From assembly GCA_028023455.1 (NCBI GenBank), contig JAQFVV010012422.1:9894337-9958336 (forward strand): a stretch of 64,000 nt of DNA, in the 5' to 3' direction. A program made the translations under genes and the position numbers. The notes beneath the pieces are model-generated. The model was not told the origin of the DNA and ran no database searches. It saw nothing but the letters and a program-made list of their open reading frames with translations. Of the stretch, positions 12,060 to 22,903 are shown piece by piece. Source of the stretch: Epiperipatus broadwayi (lineage: Eukaryota; Onychophora; Udeonychophora; Euonychophora; Peripatidae). The first letter of the stretch is position 1. Every line of letters starts with the position of its first letter.

Positions 12060-14340
12060 TTTAATTTGTTTTTAATAATATATAAATGTACACATGATGT
12101 GTGTATATATTAAAAAATAGATAGGTGAATTAAAGCTATTAATAAGCCTCGTTTTTTAGGGCAAGTAAAAGTTTTCTCTAAAGAAATATTCTTTTGACAT
12201 TCCATCAAAGTTTTTCTTTTTTTTTAAGGTTACTCCTAATTAATTATAAACATCTTTAAAAATATTTCTGCAAGTTTTTTCCTAATCTAGAAAGATTTTG
12301 GGAATTTCCTTTTTTTTTAAATAAAATCATCTATGAATCAATCTCCCATCTTTAGACCCCCAATTCAAGTAAAAATTATTTACTTGTTTTACTTTTAAAC
12401 TAGATATTTTAATAGTCTTTTTCACTAAAGAGTTCCACATTTAATAAATAAACTGGAAAAATATTTTGCTTTTTGTTGAATAAAATTATTTACTTAAAAA
12501 AATGAAATTTAAAACTTATAACTCATTTTCACTAAAGAAATTATTTAAAATAACTTACCAACTATATATGATGCAGTATCTTTATGCTGTGCATATAAAT
12601 AAAACATTACATTTAAACTAATTCTTCAACAAACTGATGGACTCTCTAAGTAAGTTGGACTCTTCTAATACAATGGATTGGCTTATTGTCATCTCCAGGA
12701 AAGGTACAATCCAGTAACTTGGCCTGAAGTGATCTCCCTTTAGTTTATGCCATTTAATACACACACATATACAGATTATGAACCACATAAAACTGGGCTT
12801 TGCTTCAATGTGAATTCAAATTCTACCATTGTGAACTAATAGCAGCAGCTGGATTTGCATTGTATCTTGCCTTCAGTTATAATTCCAGGGTAGTAATAAT
12901 CTTGTTATAATTTGTAAAACTACCCTTAATCTTTTTTCCAACCAGTTTTTAGTCAGGAATTCAATTAAACAACACAGTAATTAAAAACAAGTTTTTTTTA
13001 CCTTGATTGAAAAAAGTTAATGACTCTTTCAATTCACATTAATCCTTTCAAAAACAACTTTGTAGAATCCTTATCAAAACATGTTGCACAAGCTTTAATT
13101 AAAAAAATTTAATGAAAATAGATACAATTTTATAATTACCAATATATGTATTGTAACATTAAAAACATGCTTGTTTTAATTTTAAAATCAGAATTAATGA
13201 ACTATTAATTAGACATTTTTAAATGTTTATTCTATAATAAGTTGTTTTAAATTCAAAATTATTTAATCCTTAACTGTTATTCCAATGTAATATAGAAAAT
13301 ATCTGCAAAACGTTTTTGTCTGTATTTATTTCTACTCATGTGCAAAAAGAAAAGAAATGAATACCAATCTAATAATATTTTATATAATATACATATATAA
13401 TCAAAACAAAGTTCATATCTCAAACTTTGTATTTATTTTTTTAAGATTTGATAGGTGTTGGACAGCTAACAGAATGAATAGTGACTGACAATTCTGAGGT
13501 AAAGGATTTAGCCACTGGACTGTTAGTAGACAATGCACTATGAATACTAAGAAAGCTATATCAATTTGGATACTATAAGCTACCACAACCCTTGATATGA
13601 AATAAAAATGCAAAAACCTTTGCAAATCCCTGTTCTTTTGAGTCTTAGGAGCTGGAAAATACCAAAAAATGTCCTGATCCTTTGAATCATAGAGGCTGGA
13701 AAATATAGAACTATGTCTTGGTCTTTTTCTTGGAGACTTGGAGGCCAAGGATCATGACAGAACTATATTAACTGCACCATGATTAACAATATAAAATCAG
13801 AGAGTGTGTTAGAGCAATGCCTGAGATAGAACACATCTCAGAATTGCATGAAAACAGCCTCAAGCCAATGACAAAATTCTCTATTCATCACCAAAACTGA
13901 AAGTACAGGTAGGCAAACAATCTAATTTCCAAAATCATAGATTTTCTATTCAACTTTAAATATGAATTTTGTAAATATACATTGAAACTCCCATTTTATA
14001 ATTATAATTATCAATATTTTTATCACATATTTCACAGTAATTTTTAAAATTAATTCTTCATAAAATACATACCTTTCTTTTCCAGATTGATTGGCAATTT
14101 TGTAGTGATGTCCATCAGTACATGATAATCATCATCCCACAGTTGGATAGTCATTTGTAATGGTATAGATTTTTAGGGGTTGCCTTTGGGATGATGATAC
14201 TCATCATCATCTGCTCCAAGTCAAAATATAAAATTGAATATAAAAATTGCAATGAAATATGTGATGAGTATTGATAATTATAAAATAGTAGTTTTAATGT
14301 ATATTTACATTCATAAAGAGTTGAATAGAAAATCTATATA
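12060..14340. repeat. Interspersed repeat, block P (copy A)
   Basis: Inverted copies lie at 22904-24150 (partial) and about 27090-28870. Shared landmarks include AGCAGCAGCTGGATTTGC near 12842 (inverted in both other copies near 23345 and 28495), the segment around 12690-12740 (ATTGTCATCTCCAGGAAAGG versus CTTTCTTGAAGATGATAATA near 23500), and the GAGGCTGGAAAATA / GAGCTGGAAAATAC pair near 13650-13705. The only long open frame (minus, 13748-13413) lies on this internal short tandem repeat, lacks recognisable domains and is not called as a gene. The class of element is unknown. Confidence 0.75.
13915..14335. repeat. Internal foldback at the end of block P
   Basis: AAAATCATAGATTTTCTATT near 13933 is mirrored by GAATAGAAAATCTATATAAA near 14321, and ATAATTATCAATATTTTTAT near 14002 by ATGAGTATTGATAATTATAA near 14263. 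The central part contains ATGATAATCATCATCCC opposite GGGATGATGATACTCATCAT. This gives a hairpin-forming terminus. Confidence 0.7.
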
Positions 14341-14355
14341 AAGTTGAATATATAT

Positions 14356-16051
14356 TGTACCGAGGTACATCATGACCAAATGTGTAGTATTCTTTAAGTG
14401 TAAAAATATTTAGTAAATTTTATTTTTAAAAATAAAACAAAAAAATTAGAATAAAATAAAAGTTTAAAAGTTGAAGAAAAAGAAAATTAAAAACAAAAGA
14501 TTAAGGTAGGGGAGTTTATTGTTAAAGAAAAAAATAAACAATTTTAAAAGGAGGGTAAGGTTGTTTTTTTTAAAAAAAATAAAGTGAAATAAAAATGATT
14601 TAATATTGCTTTTAATTAATTTGTAATAAAAAAAGGAGTTCATTTTGTCTTATAATAAAAGGATTAAATGTGTGTGTATATAAAAAATTTTGAATAAAGA
14701 AAAGAAACAAAAGCCCAATCAGAGCAAAGTTAAATATACAATGAATCTGCAAGATTACAAGCACTGGATAATAAAAAAAAGAACTTGGTTATTGTTAAAA
14801 TATTTTTTTCATTCCATTTTAAAAATATTTCAAAATATTTTATAGAATCAAAATTCATAGATTCATTTAAAATCATTTAATTCAAAATTAATCAATTTTA
14901 GTTAAAGTAAAAATTTAGAATCAAAGAGTCAAGAAAACTATATAAGTTGCTATTCAGACAAAATGATGCATTGCTGAATTCATCGTATCATGCAGCTAGC
15001 TGAAGCCTTCTCTGCAGCACCATCAGCAGATAGTTCAAAGATAAACCATGTTCGAGTGAAGTTGAAGGAACAGCAGAGTGTTCATGCTGAGATCCACGAG
15101 TGTCATATAACATCGTAAATTTAGAAAAGATTTATGTGGAGTTTATTGCTAACCAGTTAGAACAAACATTTTACAGAAGCTACATTTTGTTGTACTCATG
15201 TCAAAGTCAGATTCAAATCCTAGGTAATGTTTCATTTTCTTATTTTTTAATTGTTGATCTTTAATCCGTGATAAATAAATAAATAAATAAAAACTTTTAA
15301 CTTTATGAACTAGTATCTTGAAGATATAAATTATATTGGCTCCATTGTTCAACCTTTTATTCAGAATTATTAATTGTGTGTATATGTGTGAATTTTAATT
15401 CAATATGTTCTATATACTGTTATTTATTTATAATGTATTAAAATATTTATTCAAATGAAAATGGTTGTATTATAAGACAAAACGATTGTTTTTTTAAAAA
15501 AAGATTTAAACTGTCATTGAAATATTTATGTTGATAGAAGAACATACATATTTATGATGAGATAATATTTTAGTAAAGTGGGAGTTGAAAGACTTAAATG
15601 TCATTGAGAAGTGAATAAGTTACAACTAAAAGAATAAGGAATATTTTTTTAAAATAAGGATTTTTTTTTGAATGATGCCAAAGTTTTATCGTAGGGTAAA
15701 TCTTCATTATTATTAAAAATAGAATTTTAGAGTAGGCAGAGACTTTTTTAAGATAGCTACAACTCAATGAGCTAGCTGGGATTTCAGGTACTAGATGCAT
15801 TGCTGGTCAAGTAACCATGTTAATTACTCCGTGATTAACTGGTGCCTAAAGGGTTTACCTCAAAATAAGTAAAGTGTTTAGTTGACCAGTGTTTACTTTA
15901 GTAGCTGAGTATTTATCTTATTGGTAGCTTGCTGCCAATGATATTTCTCACTACCTGAGAACCAAAAACCTTTAGAGATTTGATAATTTGTTAATAAATG
16001 AATAATATATTTCTATTGTTATTGTTATATAAAATCAAGGTGGGCAGTTCA
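14356..16051 (+). mobile_element. Gypsy-1 5' LTR
   Basis: Starts TGTACCGAGGTACATCATGA and ends GGGCAGTTCA, and is repeated at 21002-22903 in direct orientation with moderate divergence. The terminal dinucleotides are TG and CA. The first 14 bases are a perfect inverted repeat (TGTACC-GA-GGTACA). Shared internal landmarks are the TATATAA box near 14939, the CACCATCAGCAGATAG block near 15019 and TTGGTAGCTTGCTGCCAATG near 15920. No unambiguous primer-binding site of the TGG type directly follows, and flanking target duplications are not clean. Confidence 0.9.
14939..14945 (+). promoter_or_regulatory. Putative LTR TATA box (gypsy-1 5' LTR)
   Basis: TATATAA followed by AGTTGCTATTCAGAC is conserved in both LTRs (also 21613-21619) inside an otherwise variable AT-rich stretch, and precedes the conserved CTCTGCAGCACCATC block. 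Promoter function is inferred. Confidence 0.45.
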
Positions 16052-16446
16052 ATTAGTGCATCAACATGGCCTGAAACTAGACATTTCAAATGGCAGGACC
16101 AATGTAGGCTGTAGCTGGAAGTTTCAGAAGGTGTGATCAAAGTCAGCCATAAATAACATAAGTGACAGTTAGTGAAAAATAAGTTAGAAAGTGTGATAGT
16201 ATTGTTTTTAGAAAATTGGTCAGATTAGCGCAACCAATAAAAAATGATTTTTATATGACCCTATATAATGTGGAGACATAATCATTAAAAAAAAGAGGGA
16301 GAAGGGAACACTCCAGGCAAATTATGATAGACGAACAGGAAGCATAAATGTAGAACTAAGAGGGTCAAGGTTGGTTGTACATATATTTTAAAATAGAAAA
16401 AAGGAATTTTACTGTTTAAATAAAGCTAGAATAGATTAGTTGTGAA

Positions 16447-16970
16447 ATGGAAATAGTGAGCCAGGTTATAAAAATAAAGACTTTCTTGGGAAACAGAGGG
16501 GAAATACTGAATAGACACATGGAGAGCTTGGAGTGGTTTTTTTCATGTAGTGAATACAGTGAATCAATTAAAGTTAATATAACCTATAGTTACGTACAGG
16601 ATGCGGCTGAAATTTGGTGGAAGTCAATGGGAATAAAACCAACAATCTTTGAGGAATACAAATGAGCATTGCTGTCAAGCTATTGGGGGTAGGGGCTTTA
16701 GGAGATGGTTAAGCATCAGGCAGCACAGGATAAATGGTGAACAGGGGAGTTTCACAGACAAGTGGCTAAACTGAGAAGGGTCACAGCATACAAGCTATCT
16801 GAACAACTGATTCTGCATACAGTAAGGCAGGGTTTTCCAGTTGAAATGGAAAAGGATACCATAGAACAAACTGCAGAAATACTCATGACATTAGACAGTG
16901 ATGGACAATATGATAAAAAATTGAAGAAAAGAAGGGAATGTCAAGAAATAGTCGTGGGCAAGTAGAAAAC
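16447..16970 (+). pseudogene. gag: Gypsy-1 gag-like region
   Basis: The first 72 codons include IKIKTFLGNRGEILNRHMES and DAAEIWWKS, matching the capsid-like region of gypsy Gag (the conserved WW after an Ala-rich turn). The same motif order appears in gypsy-2 (KIFKGKEEETLFEHIESLEE near 37950 and a DWW motif near 38084). A stop at about 16663 and a frame change separate it from the second open segment (16762-16965), which reads like the Gag C-terminal half (KLSEQLILHTVRQGFPVEME). No zinc-knuckle CCHC is visible. Its expected role is the virus-like particle shell; this copy is broken. Confidence 0.75.
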
Positions 16971-17040
16971 TTGATACAAAATGAGAAGAAGGAGGAAATG
17001 AGAATGGCACCTCCATCATGTCCTAAAATAGAAGTAAGAA

Positions 17041-17465
17041 TAAAAAAAAATGGTTAATGTACTATTTGATTCAGGAAGTCAAGTATCAGTTATTTCACAG
17101 AAACCTTTTAATAAAATAGGTCAGAGAAATTTGAAAATGAAAACCTTGCCACTAAAGGATGTATATGTGATGTTGGCGAATGGAAAAAGAGTCAAGTTGG
17201 CATCGGAATAAGCTTGGGTAAGTATGAGTACAGCAGGAAAGAAATACAACCATGTTACACTGATCTTAGAGGGACTAATACATGTTGCTATCCTGGGGTC
17301 AGACTTTATATGTGAAGCAGGATGCATGTTAGATTATGAAAAGTGGCAGGTGAGGATTAGCAAGGCGGAAATCTTATTTGATGTTTGTGAGGCAAATAAT
17401 GTTGATGCAAAGCATGATGTAGAAAGTGCAGGGATAGAAATAGAGAAAAAAGGTGATGGAAGATG
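17041..17465 (+). pseudogene. pol: Gypsy-1 aspartic protease
   Basis: About 17048-17096 reads VNVLFDSGSQVSVISQ, with the catalytic DSG of retroviral-type aspartic proteases. Downstream, in another frame, HVAILGSDFICEAGCMLDY matches the flap-to-C-terminal part (the I-L-G-x-D-F motif). A stop near 17208 and a frameshift separate the halves. The homologous gypsy-2 region is at 38451-38837. Function by family: cleaves the Gag-Pol polyprotein. Inactive here. Confidence 0.85.
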
Positions 17466-17499
17466 AATGTGGGAGTGAGGACAGGCAACATATGAAGGA

Positions 17500-19085
17500 G
17501 TTGTTGGATACATACGAGAGTGTATTTTCAGAAGCTCCTGGAGTTATTGAACGATATGAGGATAGGATAAAGCTTATGGAGACCGATCATATGATGCTTG
17601 AACATACCCTATACCACACCAATATAGAAATGCAGTGGAGGAACAACTAGAGAATGTTAAAATGGGGAATTATTTCTAAGTGCTCCTCCCCATACAATAA
17701 CCCACTAGTGACAAAAGAAAAAGAACAGGTCTATCCAATTGTGCCTAGATGCAGGGAAATTGAATAAAATAACAGTGTTAGATACAAATGCACCACCACC
17801 TATAAGTGAATTATTAATGAAATTCCATAAAAAGTACATATTTTCGACTTTTGATTTAATGGACAGTTACTGGCAGATCAGGACCAGAAATACATCACTT
17901 TTCATTATAACAGATGGGCAAATAATTTCAACTGAATTCCCTTTGGTTTAAAAAACAGTGTGGCAGGATTAACCTTTTAACCGCTAATTTTATCATTGGT
18001 TGTATCAGATAAAAATCAAATCTTTTAATTGGCCAACTCACAAACTGAAGACAAAGCCTATTGTTAAAACATATTCGCCTATAATATTAAATTCAACTCA
18101 GATACGTTTATAAAAAGTATATTATTAATTTTTCAGGTTATGAAGAGAACGAAAGTTCTTTCAAAAATAAATTGCTATTTATTTATTCTAAAATATTCAA
18201 TATCGGCAACATAAAAGCTATAATATAAACAAAAAGATCGACTTTTATGTTATAGAAAAGTAAATATTTCTTTTTACTACATCTTCAATATTTTTACTTA
18301 AATCTTCAATATTTTTCGAAAATAATTTTGTTTTTTTATTATTCTCTCTGAAATAATTTTAATTTCTCAAAATATTCTTTTATAATAATTTAAATCGTAT
18401 TCGAAATGAAAATCTCAGCGTTTTTCTTTATTCTCTTTGATCAGGCAGTTTCTTTGTTCTTTCCAGCCAATCAGAATATCTTTTTCGGCTGAGAGCATGC
18501 TAAGAACCAATCACAAACAATGTTCCTTCTTTGTTTAGGTTTAAATGTGTTTTTTTTCTATTTTTTACTTGTAAAATAAATCGGAAGATGGCACCATCTT
18601 ACAGAGCTTTTAAAAATGAATTCAATACGTGTTTAACGAATATTTTCATATAAAAACTGGCTGAGTTAGAGTGATGTCAGATGTCGACGAGGAGCCTCGT
18701 AAGAGGCAGGCAAAGAGTTAATACAATGCCTTGACCAAGTATTATCCGAAAAAATCAAAGGATTACGATGTACATGGATGATATCATTTTAGCCTCAGAA
18801 AGTGTGGAAGAACACTTTGAACATTTGAAGCTTCTATTTTATGAATGTAAAAATAAGGGAATTAAATTAAATTTAGGCAAAAACCATTTAATGTTCACAG
18901 AAGTAAAATTCTTGGGACACATAATTACTGAACAAGGAATATCTGCAAATCCAGAGAAAATCCAAGCTATACAAGATTTTCAAAGGCCAATGAAGAAGAA
19001 AGACATTAAATCTTTCCTTGGATTGTGTAATTTTTTCAATCGGTTCTATGAAAAATTTTTCTCAGACATGAAACCTCTGTTATAG
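17500..19085 (+). pseudogene. pol: Gypsy-1 reverse transcriptase, split by an insertion
   Basis: The N-terminal linker and first RT motifs are at about 17500-17968 (CLDAGKLNKITVLD; STFDLMDSYWQI, RT motif A with its catalytic Asp). The frame is then interrupted by a 745-bp DNA element (17973-18717). RT resumes at 18722 with a segment matching CLDQVLSEK and, in a shifted frame, MYMDDIILASESVEEHFEHL (catalytic YMDD, 18768 on). It continues through KFLGHIITEQGISANPEKI and KSFLGLCNFFNRFY (RT thumb/connection). The order and spacing are those of Ty3/gypsy RT. It is broken by the insertion, by frameshifts near 17640 and 18765, and by a stop at 19083. Confidence 0.93.
17969..18721. mobile_element. 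PiggyBac-type non-autonomous element inserted in gypsy-1 RT
   Basis: A 745-bp body (17973-18717) is bracketed by TTAA at 17969-17972 and 18718-18721. Joining the flanks across a single TTAA restores the RT frame around the codons for GLIQCLDQVL (compare CLDQVLSD in gypsy-2), which shows the exact empty site. The ends TTAACCTTTTAACCGC and, complemented, TTAACTCTTTGCCTGC are similar over about 16 bases, giving short imperfect terminal inverted repeats. A second palindrome, GAGCCTCGTAAGAGGC, lies just inside the right end. No transposase is encoded. TTAA duplication is diagnostic of piggyBac-like transposition. Confidence 0.85.
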
Positions 19086-19099
19086 TTATTAAGAAAAGA

Positions 19100-19600
19100 T
19101 AAAAAAATGGGCATGGGAAAAGCAACAAGAGCACAGTTTTGAAAATGTAAAAAAAGGTTTCTTATAAAGGAAGTCATGCTGATGTATCCAGATTTTAGTA
19201 AACCATTTGTGGTACAAATGGACAGCAGTGGAATTGGATTGGGGGCTACATTATCACAGGTGCAAGATGATGGAAGATATGGGGTGCTTTTCTTTGTAAG
19301 TCGTTTATTAAATGGGCCAGAGAAAAATTATACAGTAACCAAGAGAGAAGCTTTAGCGATCATGTGGGCCTTTAAGAAGTTTAGGCAATACTTAATAGGA
19401 TCACAGGTGATAGTGATCACCAACCACAGGAGCCTTGAGTTCCTCAATCATAGTTTTCTCACAAATAGTAGGTTGATCTGATGGAGTCTATTCTTGTAAG
19501 AATTCAATTATAGTATACAGTACTGGCCAGGCAAAGACAATATGGTTGCAGATGATTTATGTTGCTACCCGATAGAACATCAGCCACAACATTTAAATTG
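19100..19600 (+). pseudogene. pol: Gypsy-1 RNase H
   Basis: The open segment 19176-19481 reads MLMYPDFSKPFVVQMDSSG (first catalytic Asp in QMDSS), then TKREALAIMWAFKKFRQYL (catalytic Glu), then VITNHRSLEFL, where gypsy elements normally have TDHRSL, so the third catalytic Asp is Asn here. A stop at 19479 precedes the end of the domain. A further segment in another frame (YWPGKDNMVADDL) is the NxVADALSR-like end of the domain. Family role: degrades the RNA strand of the RNA/DNA hybrid. Inactive here. Confidence 0.88.
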
Positions 19601-19779
19601 TAACAATGCATACATAGCAATGGTGGAAATACATCAGGACGAGGAGATAGAATGTGGTTTGCAAAGGCTAAGGGAGTTGCAAGAAGAGGATGCAGAATGT
19701 AAACAAATAATATATTATTTGCACCACCAACCTATAGGTAGACCTATAAACAATATACTATGGTAAGAAAGAAAACAAT

Positions 19780-20861
19780 ATTGTTTAAAAGATGGACTTT
19801 TGCAGTGCAAAATTAAAGATGGTGAACATATGTGAATTGTTCTTTAGACAGTCATGTGGAAACTATCAAGTATATACATGAAAAGTACGGATATTATGGG
19901 GCAAGCAAAACTGAAGGATGGATAGGTAATTGGTTTTATTGGCCAAGAATGTACAGGAGTGTCTTAAACATCATTGAGGGCTGTACCATGTGCACAAGAA
20001 CCAAACCCTTTAACATGTCGAATGTGGGACCATTGAGACCCATATATGCATATCAGCCTAACAGTTTATTGGCCATAGATTTTTATGGATCCCTACCACA
20101 GTTGAATCAAAAGAAATATCTGTTTGTGGCCTATGATGTTTTCTCCCAAGTTTGTGGCTATCTACCCAGTGGCAAAAGCTGATGCTAGACAGACTATATG
20201 GGTCCTTGAACATCAACATTTTCAAGATGTGGGAATGCCAAAACAAATAATGTCAGACCACAGAATGCCCTTTATGTTTGAAGAATGGGAAAGATGGACA
20301 AAGTGTCACAAGATAAGACATATCCTCACTTCAATTCACATTCTGCAATCTAATCCCTGTGAATGAATCATGAGGAAATTGGGACACTTATTCCATGTGT
20401 ACCTCCAGAATGATCATCACAGATGGGGTGAAGGAGGCAAAGATAGTCACTGACATAAATTGGTCAAAGAATGAATCAACAGGGTTCGAGCCCATTAGAT
20501 TCTATCAAGGAAAGAATGCCCATACTCATTCAAAACCATCTTACCAGTTAGAGCACTATATATTGACAAGAAAAGAGATGTTGATGAGGCATGCCATAAG
20601 CTTATAAGGATGGTCAATATAAGACAAAAGAGACCAGGGAAGATCAAATGTGTGTTCAAGTAAGGGGATGAAGTTATGGTGAGGGTAAATCCATTAAGCC
20701 ATCCAGAAAAAGGAATATATAAAAAATTTCAACCAATATACAAGGGGCCTTATAAAATCATAAAAGTGTATGGAAATAATGCATTTGAGGTTGCTCAGGG
20801 GTCAGAAAAAAAAAGTAACGTTCAATGCTCAATCCTTGCAATTACTAAAAAGGAAATTTAA
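19780..20861 (+). pseudogene. pol: Gypsy-1 integrase
   Basis: The zinc-binding N-terminus appears at 19868-20005 (IHEKYGYYG then CTMCTRTK). The usual second His (HxxxGHxG) is Tyr. The catalytic core follows with LLAIDFYGSLP (first Asp) and, after a frameshift near 20130, MPKQIMSDHRMPF (second Asp in SDHR, where SDxGxxF is usual). The C-terminal domain at 20676-20861 contains KKFQPIYKGPYKI, the GPYKI-type chromatin-facing domain of gypsy integrases, also seen in gypsy-2 at 41434-41628. Several stops and frameshifts make it non-functional. Family role: inserts the cDNA into the host genome. Confidence 0.88.
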
Positions 20862-20982
20862 TAAATAACATGGGTACATAAAAATAAGAAATGATGAACT
20901 TCAATCAGAATAAAGCAATGGAATTTTATAGTATTTATGAATTTAGATTTTAAAACTAAAATGCTCAGAATATTTTAGTCTC

Positions 20983-20998
20983 AGGGGAGGGACGGAGA
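20983..20998 (+). other. Gypsy-1 polypurine tract
   Basis: AGGGGAGGGACGGAGA lies just upstream of the 3' LTR start (21002), the expected primer site for plus-strand DNA synthesis. Confidence 0.75.
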
Positions 20999-21001
20999 TA
21001 A

Positions 21002-22903
21002 TGTACCGAGGTACATCATGACCGAATGTGTAGTATTCTTTAAGGGTAAAAATATTTAGTAAATTTCATCTTTAAAAATAAAATGGAAAAAATTAAAGCA
21101 AAATGAAAGTTTTAAAAGTTAAAGAAAAAGAAAATTAAAAACAAAAGATTAAAGTAGGGGAGTTTATTGTTAAAGAAAAAAAAATAAACGATTTTAAAAG
21201 GAGGTTAAGGTTTTAATTAATTCATAATAAAACGATTTTAAAAGGAGGTTAAGGTTTTAATTAATTCATAATAAAAGTAAAAAAAAGATGGAGTTCATTT
21301 TGTCTTATAATAAAAGGATTAAATGTGTGTGTATATAAAAAAATTTTGAATAAAGAAAAGAAACAAGCCCAATAGGAGCAAAGTTAAATGTACAATGAAT
21401 CCACGAGATAAGAAGCGCTGGATAATAATAAAAAAGAACTTGATTATTGTTAAAACATTTTTTTCATAATTCTATTTTTTTCATTCCATTTTTAAAATAT
21501 TTCAAAATATTTTATAGAATCAAAATTCATAGATTCATTTAAAATCCTTTAATTCAAAATTAATCAATTTTAATTAAAGTAAAAATTTAAAATCAAATAA
21601 TCAAAAGGAAACTATATAAGTTGCTATTCAGACAAAAATGATGCATTGCTGAATTCATCGTATAATGAAGCTAGCTGAATCCTTCTCTGCAGCACCATCA
21701 GCAGATAGTTAGAAGATAAACCATGTTCGAGTGAAGTTGAAGGAACAGCAGAGTGTTCATGCTGAGATCCACGAGTGTCATATAACATCGTAAATTTAGA
21801 AAAGATTTATGTGGAGTTTATTGTTAACCAGTTAGAACAAACATTTTACAGAAGCTACATTTTGTTGTACTCATGTCAAAGTCAGATTCAAATTCTAGGT
21901 AATGTTTCATTTTCATATTCTTTAATTCTTGATATTTAAGCTGTGATAAATAAATAAATAAAAACTTTTAACTTTACGAACTAGTCTCTTGAAGATATAA
22001 ATTATATTGACTCCATTGTTCAACCTTTTATTCAGAATCATTAATTGTGTGTATGTGTGAATTTTAATTCAATATGTTCTATATACTTTTAGTTATTTAT
22101 AATGTATGAAAATATTTATTCAAATGAAAAGAGTGCATGGTTGTATTATAAGACAAAACGATTATTTTTTTAAAAAAAGATTTAAACTGTCATTGAAATA
22201 TTTATGTTGATAGACAAACATACACATTTATGGTGAGATAATATTTTAGTAAAGTGGGAATTGAAAGACTTAATTGTTATTGAGAAGTGATTATGGAACA
22301 ACTAAAAGATTAAGGAGTATTTATTTTAAAATAAGGATTTTTTTTAATGATGCCAAAGTTTTATCATATGGTAAATCTTCATTATTATTAAAAATAGAAT
22401 TTTAAAGTAGGCAGAGATTTTTTTAAGACAATTACAACTCGATGAGTTAGCTGGAATTTCAGGTACTAGATTCATTGCTGGTCAAGTAAACATGTTAATT
22501 ACGCCATGATTAACTAAATGATGCCAAATTTTTATCATATGGTAAATTTTCATTATTATTAAAAATAGAATTTTAGAGTAGGCAGAGATTTTTTAAGACA
22601 GCTACAACTCAATGAACTAGCTGGAATTTCAGGTACTAGATTCATTGCTGGTTGAGTATACATATTAATTATGCCATTATTAACTGGTGCTAAAGGGTTT
22701 ACCTCAAAATAAATAAAGTGTTTACATGACTAGTGTTTAGTTTAGTAGTCCAATGTTTATCTTATTGGTAGCTTGCTGCCAATGATATTGCTCACTCTAC
22801 CTGAGAACCAAAAACCTTCAGAGATTGGATAATTTGTTAATGAAGGAAGAATAATAATATATTTCTATTATTATTATATAAAATAAAGAAGGTGTGCAGT
22901 TCA
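21002..22903 (+). mobile_element. Gypsy-1 3' LTR
   Basis: Direct repeat of 14356-16051, starting TGTACCGAGGTACATCATGA and ending GTGCAGTTCA. It is about 200 bp longer than the 5' LTR because of two internal tandem duplications: 44 bp at 21189-21276 and about 171 bp at 22346-22685. The flank beyond 22903 continues as an inverted copy of block P. Confidence 0.9.
22346..22685. repeat. 171-bp tandem duplication inside the gypsy-1 3' LTR
   Basis: AATGATGCCAAA begins both copies (22346 and 22517), and both contain GCTGGAATTTCAGGTACTAG. The 5' LTR has a single copy (15673-15840). The duplication therefore arose after, or during, insertion of this element. Confidence 0.9.

Noticed and set aside
13413-13748. 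111-codon open frame on the minus strand
   Set aside because: It lies on a short internal tandem repeat of block P, is not preserved in the other copies, and has no recognisable domain.
14356-16090. Search for a standard tRNA primer-binding site after the gypsy-1 5' LTR
   Set aside because: No TGG directly follows the LTR end; ACATGGCCTGAAAC lies some bases further on and could not be matched to a tRNA with confidence.
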